Positions 39,684-47,746 of a stretch of 58,092 bases of DNA are shown here, in pieces. The stretch lies in the IMG/VR virus record IMGVR_UViG_3300047585_000006, positions 1-58,092 of that record. One strand, written 5' to 3'. The stretch is from a virus. The position numbers and the translations under genes were made by a program. Under the pieces are notes generated by a model. The model was not told the DNA's origin. It did no database searches and worked only from the letters and a program-made list of their open reading frames with translations. How positions within the stretch are numbered: the first letter of the stretch is position 1; every line of letters starts with the position of its first letter.

Positions 39684-41684
39684 CTAGCCGAACAAATCCT
39701 GCAAGGGGTCGTTCGCCGCGTACGCCGCGTCTTGAGCAGCTTGTTTTACTATAGTGCTTGGGTCCATCTCAGGAAACTCAAGGGCAACATTTTTGATGTT
39801 GAACTTTGAATATTGTCCCAACCCATAGACTTGGTCGTAGAACGACGTGCCCTTCGGGTCCGGCTGGTAGTCGGTACTCGCCGCTGTCATCTTCGCTTCG
39901 ATGTCTGCGTAACTTCCAAACTCTTGAACGAGAATCGCCAGCGAATCGACAATGTCGTCGTGCGTGGCAGAGGCCGTTCCGAACTTCGACAACTCATCAT
40001 AGAGTTCATCGAGGCCGGGGCAGGAGTTCACAAACTTGAGACGATCATCTCCGAGGAACCGTAGAACGGGGCCAGCCTTGGTGATCTTCGACTTGGTCTT
40101 GTTTCCTTGACCGAGTCCAACCAACCGTACAGGAACTCGCACCTTGAGCTTATCCATCTCGCGGTACGTCTCACGCTGAACATACTTCTCAGCCTTGCCC
40201 GTGTCCTCAATGCAAATCGTCTTCGGCTTCCATTGGAGAGCCGTCGCCGCAATCATCGCCGGGAGCGTGTATTCGTCGTAACGACCACGCTTCATGTCGA
40301 TGATGTAAAATCGTCCGCCGTAGATCAATGCCGTAAGGATGACTGTGTAGTCGGCCCACGACTTAGTCGAATACGCGGTGTCGATTACTGTGACGATCAT
40401 CCCGGTGCCGGGAACGTCAACGGCGTTCACAGTCTTGCGAATCAGAAGCTCCCGAGGGAACTTGATGACGTGCATCTGTGTCGGATCGTTGAGGTACTTG
40501 ATCGCAAAGTAAGGATCAGTTTTTCGCTTGGTGTTTAAGAATTTGAAAGTGAGGGCGTGCGGGTTATCGGGATCGTTGAACCAGTATCCATAATCCTGTT
40601 CCAACATCTCCTCAGTAATCTTACCCGCTTGACGGGCAGCCTCCGTCATCCACCAAGCTGCACGGATATAAATCTTTGTCGGAAAGTCTTCCCCATCTTC
40701 CGCGAACTTTTTCTGGTTCTTTATAATCTGGCCGTAAACATCTTCTTGGTCGTACCAAGTACCGATCAGATCGTAGAATCCGTAGGGGTGAAGCATAGCT
40801 TGGTTGATACTAACCTGCTTGTTAATGTTCTTCATGCGGTCAGTTGTTTGAGAATTTTCGTTGGTTACCACGTCGTCGAGTTTCAGAACCCCTACGTGCC
40901 ATCCAGTAAGGTTTTGTTCAATAGACGCAGCGAATACTGTCGGTTCTTTTTCTTTAACCGAAACGGCAGGAGTCTGGTATTCAGAACTCTTACCATCGTC
41001 GGGAGCGATACAGTGCTCAGGAAATAAAACTTGAAACATACTCACAGAGCCGTCAGCCATCGTGCGGGGGCGTAGCGGCTTCTTACCAAATAGGGTAGAG
41101 TCTCCACCTTCTTCGAGAGTAAAATGTCCTTTGATTTCTCCGACGAAGTCATTCGCCAGAGCAAGAACGCCAGTCAACACGAGGATGGTAACTTCGGGCC
41201 AGCACGCAATGTACTGTACGCAGTCAGCCATATCCATAGAACTCTTAAACCCGCCGCGAGGGACGAGCAGAAGTCGTTCTTTTTTGTCGATATATTGAGT
41301 CGCAAATTCTTTGAAGGATTTTCGGGTAGGGTCTTTTCTTACGAAAAATTCGTTGCAGATGCTCTCGTGAACCGTGTGCGTCGTGCCATCTGTCCAGACA
41401 TACTCACGGTCGGACATATCTTTATAAGTCTCAAGCAATTTGCATAGAGCGAAAAGGTTTGTCTGGGCTAAGAAGCGATATTGAAGAACTAAGTCTAGCT
41501 CCTCTACCTTAAATCCCCCAAACTTAACCGCTGTAAGGCCAATTTTCTCAGTGTGTCCGTGTAGTACTCGATCCCAACTTTTTTCAGCAGCATCTTTGAA
41601 GGCTGTATCCGTCAGGTTGCGGTACTGATAATTCTTGTCCGTCCGATGTTTCGTAAACCAAATCGCCAGTTGTTCCTTCGTCAT
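39684..41684 (-). CDS. terL: Terminase large subunit
   Basis: The 666-residue packaging motor has a Walker A variant VPRGGFKSS (141-149), Walker B VGVLKLDD (264-271), and a C-terminal RNase H-like nuclease with VIDTAYS (Asp435), CIEDT (Glu493) and HDDIVDSLA (575-583, Asp580). It translocates DNA through the portal and cuts concatemers. No small subunit is recognisable in this window. Its first 101 bases overlap the 3' end of an inserted endonuclease gene in a different frame. Confidence 0.95.
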   Translation of the reverse strand: MTKEQLAIWFTKHRTDKNYQYRNLTDTAFKDAAEKSWDRVLHGHTEKIGLTAVKFGGFKVEELDLVLQYRFLAQTNLFALCKLLETYKDMSDREYVWTDGTTHTVHESICNEFFVRKDPTRKSFKEFATQYIDKKERLLLVPRGGFKSSMDMADCVQYIACWPEVTILVLTGVLALANDFVGEIKGHFTLEEGGDSTLFGKKPLRPRTMADGSVSMFQVLFPEHCIAPDDGKSSEYQTPAVSVKEKEPTVFAASIEQNLTGWHVGVLKLDDVVTNENSQTTDRMKNINKQVSINQAMLHPYGFYDLIGTWYDQEDVYGQIIKNQKKFAEDGEDFPTKIYIRAAWWMTEAARQAGKITEEMLEQDYGYWFNDPDNPHALTFKFLNTKRKTDPYFAIKYLNDPTQMHVIKFPRELLIRKTVNAVDVPGTGMIVTVIDTAYSTKSWADYTVILTALIYGGRFYIIDMKRGRYDEYTLPAMIAATALQWKPKTICIEDTGKAEKYVQRETYREMDKLKVRVPVRLVGLGQGNKTKSKITKAGPVLRFLGDDRLKFVNSCPGLDELYDELSKFGTASATHDDIVDSLAILVQEFGSYADIEAKMTAASTDYQPDPKGTSFYDQVYGLGQYSKFNIKNVALEFPEMDPSTIVKQAAQDAAYAANDPLQDLFG

Positions 41685-41910
41685 GCAGCCTCTTCCACGC
41701 TTCCACGTAGGCGGCTGCTTTGCGAAGCAGTTCAGGAGAATCTTTCAAGCATCCAACGCCCGCATTACACAAAGGACAAAGAATGCTACGAGTTCGATTC
41801 GTCTCGTGGTCATGATCCGTAGACCATCCACGACCTCCGGGTTCAGTTACGCCGCATAGACCACAACAGCGACCTTGGGCTTCAAACTTCAACTCCCATT
41901 CCGTTTTCAT
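41584..41910 (-). CDS. Free-standing homing endonuclease, endonuclease VII-like
   Basis: The compact 108-residue protein has CGLCGVTEPG, GWSTDHDHETNRTRSILC, CNAGVGCLKDSPELLRKAAAYV and a C-terminal tail that overlaps the terminase gene by 101 bases. AGGAG precedes the ATG and a promoter lies at 41928-41956. Confidence 0.9.
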   Translation of the reverse strand: MKTEWELKFEAQGRCCGLCGVTEPGGRGWSTDHDHETNRTRSILCPLCNAGVGCLKDSPELLRKAAAYVEAWKRLHDEGTTGDLVYETSDGQELSVPQPDGYSLQRCC

Positions 41911-41927
41911 ATTATTCTCCTAAGTTT

Positions 41928-41956
41928 ATAATACTACAAAGGCGAACAAAATGCAA
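41928..41956 (-). promoter_or_regulatory. Sigma-70-type promoter for endonuclease and terminase
   Basis: TTGCAT (41956-41951), a 17-base spacer and TATTAT (41933-41928) on the minus strand. Transcripts would cover the endonuclease and then terminase, portal and capsid genes. Confidence 0.65.
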
Positions 41957-41959
41957 ACC

Positions 41960-42577
41960 TTATTTTTTAACGTGTTTATGCGACCAGTGGGCCATGCTCA
42001 AAGCAAGGTGCCCCATTGCACTAGTATGTGGGTTGTCCGAATTTGCCGCTTCCTGTTTCTTTTCCATCGGAATTGGCTGGTCTTCGGGGATACCGAAATG
42101 TCTATGAAGTGCTCCACCATGTAGCTTCGCCATCGAGCGGTGGAAGTGCTGCTTCTCTGAGTCTGAATGGTTCATGTCATCTCCGTCCACGGCCTGCTCA
42201 ACCGCGTTCTTGTTATCTGGATTGTCCGGGTTGTCCTCAGCCTTGATGATCTTCTCGCCCTTCTTGACAACGGCGAGTCCTGTTTTAGGGACGCTGGCGG
42301 TTCCAGTGTGGTACTTCGGAATTTCGTTACCCTCGGAGTCGAGACGTTTCTCATCAGGTCTGTCGCCATAGCGTTTACCCGAATCACCCTTGGGTGCAGC
42401 CGCCGCCGGAGCCTTCTCATCAGTCGAGTTGCCCTTGAGTGCTGCTTCACCTTGGCGGTTCATCTGTGAACGTGCCGCGAGTTCCGCACCAAGCCCAGAC
42501 GTTTCCGACTGGCCTGCGTTGTACTTGTCCTGAAGGCTCTTAGTAACTGCCTTGATCTTGTTATAAGTCGATTCCAT
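41960..42577 (-). CDS. Hypothetical protein, 205 aa, with PKYHTGTASVPKTG motif
   Basis: A polar protein with a central block IPKYHTGTASVPKTGLAVVKKGEKI (about 87-111, written here in part: PKYHTGTASVPKTG) that recurs in phage structural proteins. The His-rich helical C-terminus (HFHRSMAKLHGGALHRHFG) may bind metal. It overlaps the gene upstream by one base. Function unknown. Confidence 0.6.
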   Translation of the reverse strand: MESTYNKIKAVTKSLQDKYNAGQSETSGLGAELAARSQMNRQGEAALKGNSTDEKAPAAAAPKGDSGKRYGDRPDEKRLDSEGNEIPKYHTGTASVPKTGLAVVKKGEKIIKAEDNPDNPDNKNAVEQAVDGDDMNHSDSEKQHFHRSMAKLHGGALHRHFGIPEDQPIPMEKKQEAANSDNPHTSAMGHLALSMAHWSHKHVKK

Positions 42578-42876
42578 TACGCCCCCGGCATCGGTGAAGG
42601 AGCCGCAGTCATCTGTGCGGGCCCGCCCGCATCAGGAGCCGCTGGAGCCGCTTCGCCCTCATTCGGCGTGCCCGCGTGCATCTCGTTGTGGGCAGAGACA
42701 TCCGCGAGATTGTCCATGACATGCGTCTCATCCGGGTGTTCTTCAGGATGGTGGTGCTTGTGGGTCATGATGTGCTTACCATTATGACTTTTTGTGTGGC
42801 TTATCTCCTTGATTTCTTTTTTATGTTTCGGTCGTGGGGATATTTTCGCCATTGCTTCAGCTGGAGAAAACGACAT
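42577..42876 (-). CDS. His/Pro-rich hypothetical protein, 99 aa
   Basis: The ATG at 42876 follows AAAGGA; the longer frame would overlap the HNH gene entirely. The product has a His-rich centre (HIMTHKHHHPEEHPDETH) and an Ala/Pro-rich C-terminus. Metal binding is possible. No family. Confidence 0.55.
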   Translation of the reverse strand: MSFSPAEAMAKISPRPKHKKEIKEISHTKSHNGKHIMTHKHHHPEEHPDETHVMDNLADVSAHNEMHAGTPNEGEAAPAAPDAGGPAQMTAAPSPMPGA

Positions 42877-43282
42877 TGGATTCCTTTCTTTTCCGCTCAA
42901 CATATTCGGCGGCTTTACGAAGAAGCTCCGGGGAATCCCTGAAACTTCCGAGGGCCGTGTTACACCGATGACACAGAAGTCCTCGGATACACTTGCCACA
43001 ACTCTTCGTTCCTGAACAGCAAGAGTGGTCGTGGTCAATAGCGGGCGTTACGTCAAACACGTCTTCGCATAGAGCACATGAATTATTTTGAGTTACGGAC
43101 ATCTCCACAAATCTCTGAAACGTAATGTTAAAGTTCTGTTGAAGATGATACGTACGACGATACGCGTCTTTTTCCGTGCGGTGCGTACTCCGATAGTTCT
43201 TGTCGTACTCAGACTTTTCGTCCCGCTTTTGTTCCACACGGGCGTGATCGTACGCAGCCTTCTTTTCTTTCGACATCGGCAT
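42857..43282 (-). CDS. Free-standing homing endonuclease, endonuclease VII-like
   Basis: The start at 43282 has AAGGAG upstream and lies after a terminator. Motifs: CALCEDVF, AIDHDHSCCSGTKSCGKCIR (with a Cys-rich insert), GLLCHRCNTALGSF and RDSPELLRKAAEYVE. The stop lies 20 bases inside the next gene. Confidence 0.9.
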   Translation of the reverse strand: MPMSKEKKAAYDHARVEQKRDEKSEYDKNYRSTHRTEKDAYRRTYHLQQNFNITFQRFVEMSVTQNNSCALCEDVFDVTPAIDHDHSCCSGTKSCGKCIRGLLCHRCNTALGSFRDSPELLRKAAEYVERKRKESNVVFSS

Positions 43283-43306
43283 AGCGGTTCTCCTTAGCAT
43301 AGAATT

Positions 43307-43329
43307 GGGCGGTGTGCTAAGCACCGCCC
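43307..43329 (-). terminator. Terminator after phosphatase gene
   Basis: The 8-bp stem GGGCGGTG/CACCGCCC is followed on the minus strand by AATTCTATG. Immediately before it is a second hairpin, 43330-43352 (TAGATGG/CCATCTA, loop containing TTAATTA), which includes the phosphatase stop codon. Confidence 0.7.
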
Positions 43330-43349
43330 TAGATGGGTAATTAAGCCAT

Positions 43350-43871
43350 CTATTTATCGAAAAATCGGGGTAGTTCTCTCCACCGAGTCCTTGCATGAGC
43401 ACGCATACCGACACCGGGATCATAAGGCGGATACAGAGTACGAAATTTCTTTTCAGCGGCAATGAAGCCTTCTGGCATTTCCCCAATAGTTCGGAGAAAC
43501 ATCAGCATCATAGTCGGGCCGCGAGTGTGGCCTGCGACACAGTGCGAGAGAACCGTCTTGCCCGCGTCATATCTGTCTTTCAAAAATCTCAATCCAGCGT
43601 CTACCACTTTGGCCGGAATCATCTCGGGATCATCCACGTCGATGAGGTTCAACGCCATGTGATCTTTATCACTCTGGACGAAATAGTAGTCATCACCGTC
43701 TTTTGGTGCCCCGAGAGTCGTATAACCGAGAACTGTTCTATGGCAATCCGATGTGCCGTCCTTACAAGCAGCGAGTACCGAGTAACCGCGTCTGTTAGCT
43801 TCTGGAACGCCTTCCTTGTCGCCCACCCACAATCGGTCGATGATCTCGTGGAGAATTTTCTTGTATAACAT
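43350..43871 (-). CDS. Dual-specificity/tyrosine phosphatase-like protein
   Basis: The 173-residue protein contains the Cys-x5-Arg signature HCVAGHTR (110-117; Cys111, Arg117) in the standard context TVLSHCVAGHTRGPT. An upstream acidic loop (LIDVDDPEM, about 77-85) could provide the general acid. The size matches small dual-specificity phosphatases. Targets could be host proteins or phosphorylated sugars or nucleotides. It overlaps the upstream gene by 77 bases. Confidence 0.85.
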   Translation of the reverse strand: MLYKKILHEIIDRLWVGDKEGVPEANRRGYSVLAACKDGTSDCHRTVLGYTTLGAPKDGDDYYFVQSDKDHMALNLIDVDDPEMIPAKVVDAGLRFLKDRYDAGKTVLSHCVAGHTRGPTMMLMFLRTIGEMPEGFIAAEKKFRTLYPPYDPGVGMRAHARTRWRELPRFFDK

Positions 43872-44205
43872 TCACTCCTCCGACTTGTAAACCCAAGGAC
43901 TCGAACGCCGCTGCGACATGCTCCCGAAAATGATTAAAGTCTTGTTTTCCTTCAAACATCTTTTGCCGACGCCCTGCCAGTTCGGGAGTGTCGTTGCGTG
44001 CGAAAATACTTCGTTCGAGACAGGGTTGCTTGGGAAAAGCCGCAGACCGAATCAACACTGTCGTCGCGTTCTTGATTTTTCGATCTCTAGAATCTGGGCC
44101 GCGAAGTGCGACAAGTACATCCCAGAGGTCCGCACTATACGCCGTCCCGTCAAGCATGTCCTGAATCTGGTCAAGTGCTTGGCGAAGAGTTTTAGGTTTC
44201 GCCAT
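43795..44205 (-). CDS. Hypothetical protein, 136 aa
   Basis: Residues 1-95 look like a real alpha-helical domain (RQALDQIQDMLDGTAYSADL, then ALRGPDSRDRKIKNATTVLI). The last 25 residues overlap the phosphatase start in another frame. Not recognised. Confidence 0.55.
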   Translation of the reverse strand: MAKPKTLRQALDQIQDMLDGTAYSADLWDVLVALRGPDSRDRKIKNATTVLIRSAAFPKQPCLERSIFARNDTPELAGRRQKMFEGKQDFNHFREHVAAAFESLGLQVGGVNVIQENSPRDHRPIVGGRQGRRSRS

Positions 44206-44216
44206 GCACCCTCCAG

Positions 44217-44309
44217 TTATTTCGATTTTGCTTGCTTACGTCGTAACAGTGTGAACGCCCGACGAGGTTGAAGATTCTCAGATTTCCCGTTCTTGAGTGT
44301 GATTTTCAT
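44217..44309 (-). CDS. Possible small basic protein, 30 aa
   Basis: The ATG at 44309 overlaps the stop of the appendage gene upstream (TAATG). The 30-residue product (MKITLKNGKSENLQPRRAFT and a Lys/Arg-rich tail) is strongly basic. Start-stop coupling is the main support. Confidence 0.4.
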   Translation of the reverse strand: MKITLKNGKSENLQPRRAFTLLRRKQAKSK

Positions 44310-44989
44310 TAGTCATGTACCGCCATTACATTCAAGATAAACGGAGTCGAATCTAGGTTATTCGCGTCGTACGCACCGCATTCCGCAATGAACCCCGCCG
44401 CCGTCTTTGACTTCGCCCCGTTATAAAAGAAGAAATCTCCGATGGTGTAGACCGTCCATGTCACCGTGCCATCAGTCGTCGCACCGCTGTAAGCTGGACC
44501 CGTCGTCCACGTTGGTTGAGTCGCTCCGGTAGTTCCCGCAGTCGTAACCTGCTGGATCATACCATTAGAATCAACTATCGTGTATCCGAGAGCGAAAGCG
44601 GTGTTCGCCGACCACGCAGGGTATTGACTCGCTTCTAGCTCAACGGAAACACTGATGCTGTAATTTGTGTCCGCAAACGCCGTCGAAAAAGTAATCGGAA
44701 CGTTTGCGTAATAGTTATTCTGGTCGGCTGTCGATGACGTGTAAGGGACACGGAGCGTTTGAATCGCCCGCGTAATTCCCGACGGACCCTGCGGACCTTG
44801 AGGCCCTGCTGGGCCGACCGGACCGGGAGAACCGCCCCCGCCGAGAGAATTGAGTTGAACACCCGAACCCGCAACATTGCCGAAACCATCAGCCACTAAA
44901 ACAACTCCCGCAGGCTGAATTTTTAAGTTCCAGTCTGCGGTTGCTGCTAATGGATTATCGCCAGAACCTTGTCCATTAAGGGTAGACAT
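44309..44989 (-). CDS. Tail/capsid appendage with short collagen-like segment
   Basis: An N-terminal module (LKIQPAGVVLVADGFGNVAG) is related in pattern to the DGxGN modules of the other appendage proteins. It is followed by a short Gly-x-y collagen-like stretch (GPVGPAGPQGPQGPSG) that would trimerise, and a beta-rich C-terminal domain. The C-terminal domain contains a module with TTAGTTGATQPTWTTGP and TTDGTVTWTVY shared with the neighbouring 466-aa protein. Confidence 0.68.
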   Translation of the reverse strand: MSTLNGQGSGDNPLAATADWNLKIQPAGVVLVADGFGNVAGSGVQLNSLGGGGSPGPVGPAGPQGPQGPSGITRAIQTLRVPYTSSTADQNNYYANVPITFSTAFADTNYSISVSVELEASQYPAWSANTAFALGYTIVDSNGMIQQVTTAGTTGATQPTWTTGPAYSGATTDGTVTWTVYTIGDFFFYNGAKSKTAAGFIAECGAYDANNLDSTPFILNVMAVHD

Positions 44990-44998
44990 AGTCCGTCC

Positions 44999-46399
44999 TT
45001 AACTTTCAAGCACTATCGCCAAACCCGTCGGGGCGGTCGGCGGTGCCGGAGGAACATTAGGCGGCGATGGCGGAAGTGCAAGACAAATCAATGCACTCGC
45101 CGGAGAAACGTTGAGCCATGTAACCGAACCATCGGTCGTAGTCCCATTAACAGTGCCGTTGAAAGTCGGTCGCGTTGCACCTGAGGTACCCGCAATCACG
45201 ACTTCTTGGAAACTATTTGTGGCGTCGTCAAAAGTAACTTCACCCGCAGAATACTCAGTATTCGCTTGCCAGTTTCCCGCGAAGGGGAGCATGTTGAACA
45301 ACACGACGTTATTGCCCGCGAGGGTAATCGCCCCCGTCAGTGCAAGCAGCCGTCCGTTCACCGTAGCACTCGTATTGACCGTGATGCTGGCTTGGGCTAC
45401 GATAGTCCCGACAAAAGTCGTATCGGTTCCGATTGTGGCGGAACTGCCCACCTGCCAGAACACATTAGCCGCTTGAGCACCGTTGACGAGCAGAATAGCA
45501 CTATCCGATGCCGCAGTTGTCAAGGCACTTCCAATTTGGAATACCCAGACTGCGTTTGGATCGCCTTGAGCGTCCAGAGTCAGAATTCCAGTCACGCCGA
45601 TGGTTGAAGACGAAGTGTAAACACCCGGAGTCAGAGTTTGACCCCCGAGGTCACCCGATATAGTCTGTGTGCTTGTCATCAACATCAGAGCGTTATAGAG
45701 TTGCTGTGCCGCCGCTTCACCATTAGCCGCAACGTAGTCGGCTGCGTGGAACACACCGCTGATAACGCCCGGAGGGAATCCCGTAATAGAAGTACCCGGA
45801 TACGTCCCCACATCGCCTGAGAGATTAGTTGCTCCCGTGCTAGTGACCGTAGTCGCCGCAAGAACGATAAAACTGTCAAGTCCAACAGCGATAGCAGGAG
45901 AGTCTGGAGTTGGTCCGTAAGGGACTGGTGTGGACTCGATGCCGAGGGAATCAGCACTCTCAACGCCACCACTCACTGCCGTGATTTCGTAACTGTACGA
46001 AACGCCGGGATAGACGTTTGAGTCGGTGTATTGAGGAATCTGGTTAGCGAGAGCAACATGAGTTTCTGCAACACCACTAGTATTATCCAGAGTCAAACTC
46101 GTCGCGGTCGAAGCCGTGCAAGCGAAAGTTCCGTTGTTAGAAGCATTACCGAAACCCGCAATCTTGAAAGAAAATCCCGCCCAAGCGTTTCCTGCACCAC
46201 CCGAGAAACTTCCGGCATACGTAGTAGACCCGGATACCGCAGCCGCAACCGAAGAGATACTCCCCGGCGAAAACACTGTCACCAAAGTGGCGTTGATAGG
46301 TGCCACACCTTCGTTACCGGGCAGGGTTCCTCGGTAAACATTGTAACCCGAAACCGGAGTTGCACTCGGGTTCCACTGTAAAACAATTTCATTAGTCAT
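44999..46399 (-). CDS. Virion protein with fibronectin-III-like and ice-binding-like (DUF3494) domains
   Basis: The 466-residue protein has four parts. Residues about 1-160 form a fibronectin-III-like domain with an inserted beta unit. Residues about 172-372 match the DUF3494 ice-binding beta-helix family (LSGDVGTYPGTSITGFPPG, VWVFQIGSALTTAA, NVFWQVGSSATIGTDTTF, NGRLLALTGAITL). A module follows (NTEYSAGEV...GTTTDGSVTWLNV), then a Pro-rich end. It is presumably displayed on the virion. In bacteria this fold binds ice or other surfaces; the ligand here is unknown. Confidence 0.78.
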   Translation of the reverse strand: MTNEIVLQWNPSATPVSGYNVYRGTLPGNEGVAPINATLVTVFSPGSISSVAAAVSGSTTYAGSFSGGAGNAWAGFSFKIAGFGNASNNGTFACTASTATSLTLDNTSGVAETHVALANQIPQYTDSNVYPGVSYSYEITAVSGGVESADSLGIESTPVPYGPTPDSPAIAVGLDSFIVLAATTVTSTGATNLSGDVGTYPGTSITGFPPGVISGVFHAADYVAANGEAAAQQLYNALMLMTSTQTISGDLGGQTLTPGVYTSSSTIGVTGILTLDAQGDPNAVWVFQIGSALTTAASDSAILLVNGAQAANVFWQVGSSATIGTDTTFVGTIVAQASITVNTSATVNGRLLALTGAITLAGNNVVLFNMLPFAGNWQANTEYSAGEVTFDDATNSFQEVVIAGTSGATRPTFNGTVNGTTTDGSVTWLNVSPASALICLALPPSPPNVPPAPPTAPTGLAIVLES

Positions 46400-46596
46400 G
46401 AAAGGCTCCTTTGTTTTTTTTTTTTTATGTCCCCGGACCTAAAATATCCTCAACTAACCAACAACGGGAACAACAAAGGGCAATATGTCACCATACTACG
46501 ATTTGTGGTTTGTGTCCTCCACCACGCTTACATTCTGTGAACGATCAAGTCGTCACCCGCCCACTCCGGGGCTGCTTACCCAAATTAAAAAAAAAA
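46400..46596. other. 197-base gap with homopolymer run
   Basis: No gene is visible. It contains a 13-base T-run on the plus strand (46414-46426), which on the minus strand is an A-run just upstream of the AAAGGAG ribosome site of the 466-aa gene. The T-rich terminator of the preceding small gene is at its other end. Confidence 0.5.
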
Positions 46597-46615
46597 TTAA
46601 CGTGGACGCCAGTCC
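46589..46615 (-). terminator. Intrinsic terminator overlapping the end of 46597-46815
   Basis: On the minus strand, the short stem TGGAC/GTCCA (loop TGGC) within the last codons is followed by a run of about ten T. It separates the small-protein group from the appendage genes downstream. Confidence 0.65.
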
Positions 46616-46815
46616 AACGTCAAACCATCTTCGGCGTACTTCTGTCCATATACGGCCAGCCCTGTTTTTCTCACGGGAGCCGCGACTGTCGCAACTTTAG
46701 AAACTTCAAACTCTACATGTGTTACTTTCACAACGGGTTCCTCAGTAATTTCAACTTGTCGAGGTTCGTGTCGCACTGAGGGGGTCTTTACACTGACAAC
46801 ACCGGGGATGTTCAT
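46597..46815 (-). CDS. Small protein with C-terminal DGLTLDW peptide, 72 aa
   Basis: The protein is Val/Pro/Glu/Thr-rich without an obvious fold and ends KYAEDGLTLDWRPR. This terminal peptide is shared with the proteins at 48096, 48416 and 49499 (YA-DGLT-DW), always within about ten residues of the C-terminus. Function unknown; the peptide may be a docking signal. Confidence 0.6.
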   Translation of the reverse strand: MNIPGVVSVKTPSVRHEPRQVEITEEPVVKVTHVEFEVSKVATVAAPVRKTGLAVYGQKYAEDGLTLDWRPR

Positions 46816-46825
46816 AGTTTTTCCT

Positions 46826-47137
46826 TTACATATCTGTCAGAGTGATAAGACTCTTCTGCGGAGCCGCCGGGGGTACTGGAATCGCCGCGACCGCGTCGGT
46901 CGGGGCCGCTTGTCCTTGTCCGGCTTGTGCTTGCTTCTCGATCATGGCTTTCTTAGCCGCCATCAGCTTCATCGCCTGCTCTTGCAGATCGGTGACGTAG
47001 GAGCGAAGCACCACATTGGCAAAATTCATCATTGCATCTTTTGATTTTTCATCAAACAGCAACCAGAGTCCGCCTTGATTGTACACTTTCAGAAACCCGT
47101 CAACTGCTTGACGATTAACTGTCGGGTGATTGGGCAT
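46826..47137 (-). CDS. Hypothetical protein, 103 aa
   Basis: The ATG at 47137 follows GGGGGA. Helical protein with an Ala/Gln/Lys-rich coiled region (about 45-80) and a Pro/Ala end. It overlaps the 3' end of the upstream gene. Not recognised. Confidence 0.6.
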   Translation of the reverse strand: MPNHPTVNRQAVDGFLKVYNQGGLWLLFDEKSKDAMMNFANVVLRSYVTDLQEQAMKLMAAKKAMIEKQAQAGQGQAAPTDAVAAIPVPPAAPQKSLITLTDM

Positions 47138-47381
47138 CGTATCCCCCATTTTTTATTCGCTTCAACTTTGCTGCGACTTCGTCGTCGATGTTTGGCATCG
47201 GCACTTCGTTGGCCAACGCGGGCTTTGCCGACGTGTCGTCCATGATCTCGACATCGATGAGTCCGGTCAAAACGAGAAAGATATTCATCCAACGTCGTTT
47301 TTCAGTGTCGGTTTTCGCCTTCTTGACCATGAACTTTGCGACGTTTGTCGCCCACACTTTGTGCTCTGAATGTCTTGGCAC
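47115..47381 (-). CDS. Hypothetical protein, 88 aa
   Basis: The GTG start follows GGAGGAG. The first 45 residues are a basic helix (VWATNVAKFMVKKAKTDTEK), the rest acidic. The gene order suggests a virion- or assembly-associated protein. Not recognised. Confidence 0.6.
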   Translation of the reverse strand: MPRHSEHKVWATNVAKFMVKKAKTDTEKRRWMNIFLVLTGLIDVEIMDDTSAKPALANEVPMPNIDDEVAAKLKRIKNGGYDAQSPDS

Positions 47382-47481
47382 GGCTCCTCCGAAATGTCAT
47401 TAGCTCTTGTGGGGTTAACGCGGACTCGCAGTAATCCGCAAAATGATAAGGGTCCGTAAGCACATCATAAATCCGATGCAC
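47302..47481 (-). CDS. Possible small protein, 59 aa, overlapping 47115-47381
   Basis: In the otherwise empty stretch 47382-47595 the minus strand has a GTG-started frame with protein-like content (VHRIYDVLTDPYHFADYCES, then ALTPQELMTF) that continues 80 bases into the next gene. Codon choice is similar to the neighbours, but the ribosome site is weak. Confidence 0.35.
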   Translation of the reverse strand: MHRIYDVLTDPYHFADYCESALTPQELMTFRRSRAKTFRAQSVGDKRRKVHGQEGENRH

Positions 47482-47509
47482 AGCGACACGCTTTCTGTCG
47501 TAACGCGTT

Positions 47510-47545
47510 GGACGCTTCTGGATATTTCTACACAGAAGCGTCCCT
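47510..47545 (-). terminator. Hairpin downstream of 47596-47736
   Basis: An 11-bp stem GGACGCTTCTG/CAGAAGCGTCC lies about 50 bases past the small membrane protein gene. There is no strong T-run, so it may be an attenuator or an RNA-processing structure. Confidence 0.45.
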
Positions 47546-47595
47546 CAAGCAGCCCGTCGGCTGCACGACTTCGCGGTTTGCGAATTCGATAGAGA

Positions 47596-47736
47596 TTACA
47601 ACTTCTTAACGTCCGCTTTGGCGTCCGCTTCAACCTTGGCCCCTTCTTTCGAGAACCAAGACTTGACTTCACGCGAAACCGAAGGAGTAAAAACTCCTAC
47701 AAGATACGCGGCGGCTGCAAATAGAATTGTGTGCAT
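47596..47736 (-). CDS. Small membrane protein, 46 aa
   Basis: The ATG at 47736 has AAGGAG upstream. The N-terminus is hydrophobic (ILFAAAAYLVGVFTP); the rest is charged (EVKSWFSKEGAKVEADAKAD). It resembles small phage inner-membrane proteins. No family is assigned. Confidence 0.6.
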   Translation of the reverse strand: MHTILFAAAAYLVGVFTPSVSREVKSWFSKEGAKVEADAKADVKKL

Positions 47737-47746
47737 GTTTTTCTCC

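Noticed and set aside
46414-46426. T-run as a terminator for minus-strand genes
   Set aside because: On the minus strand it is an A-run upstream of a gene start, so it cannot act as an intrinsic terminator tail in that direction.
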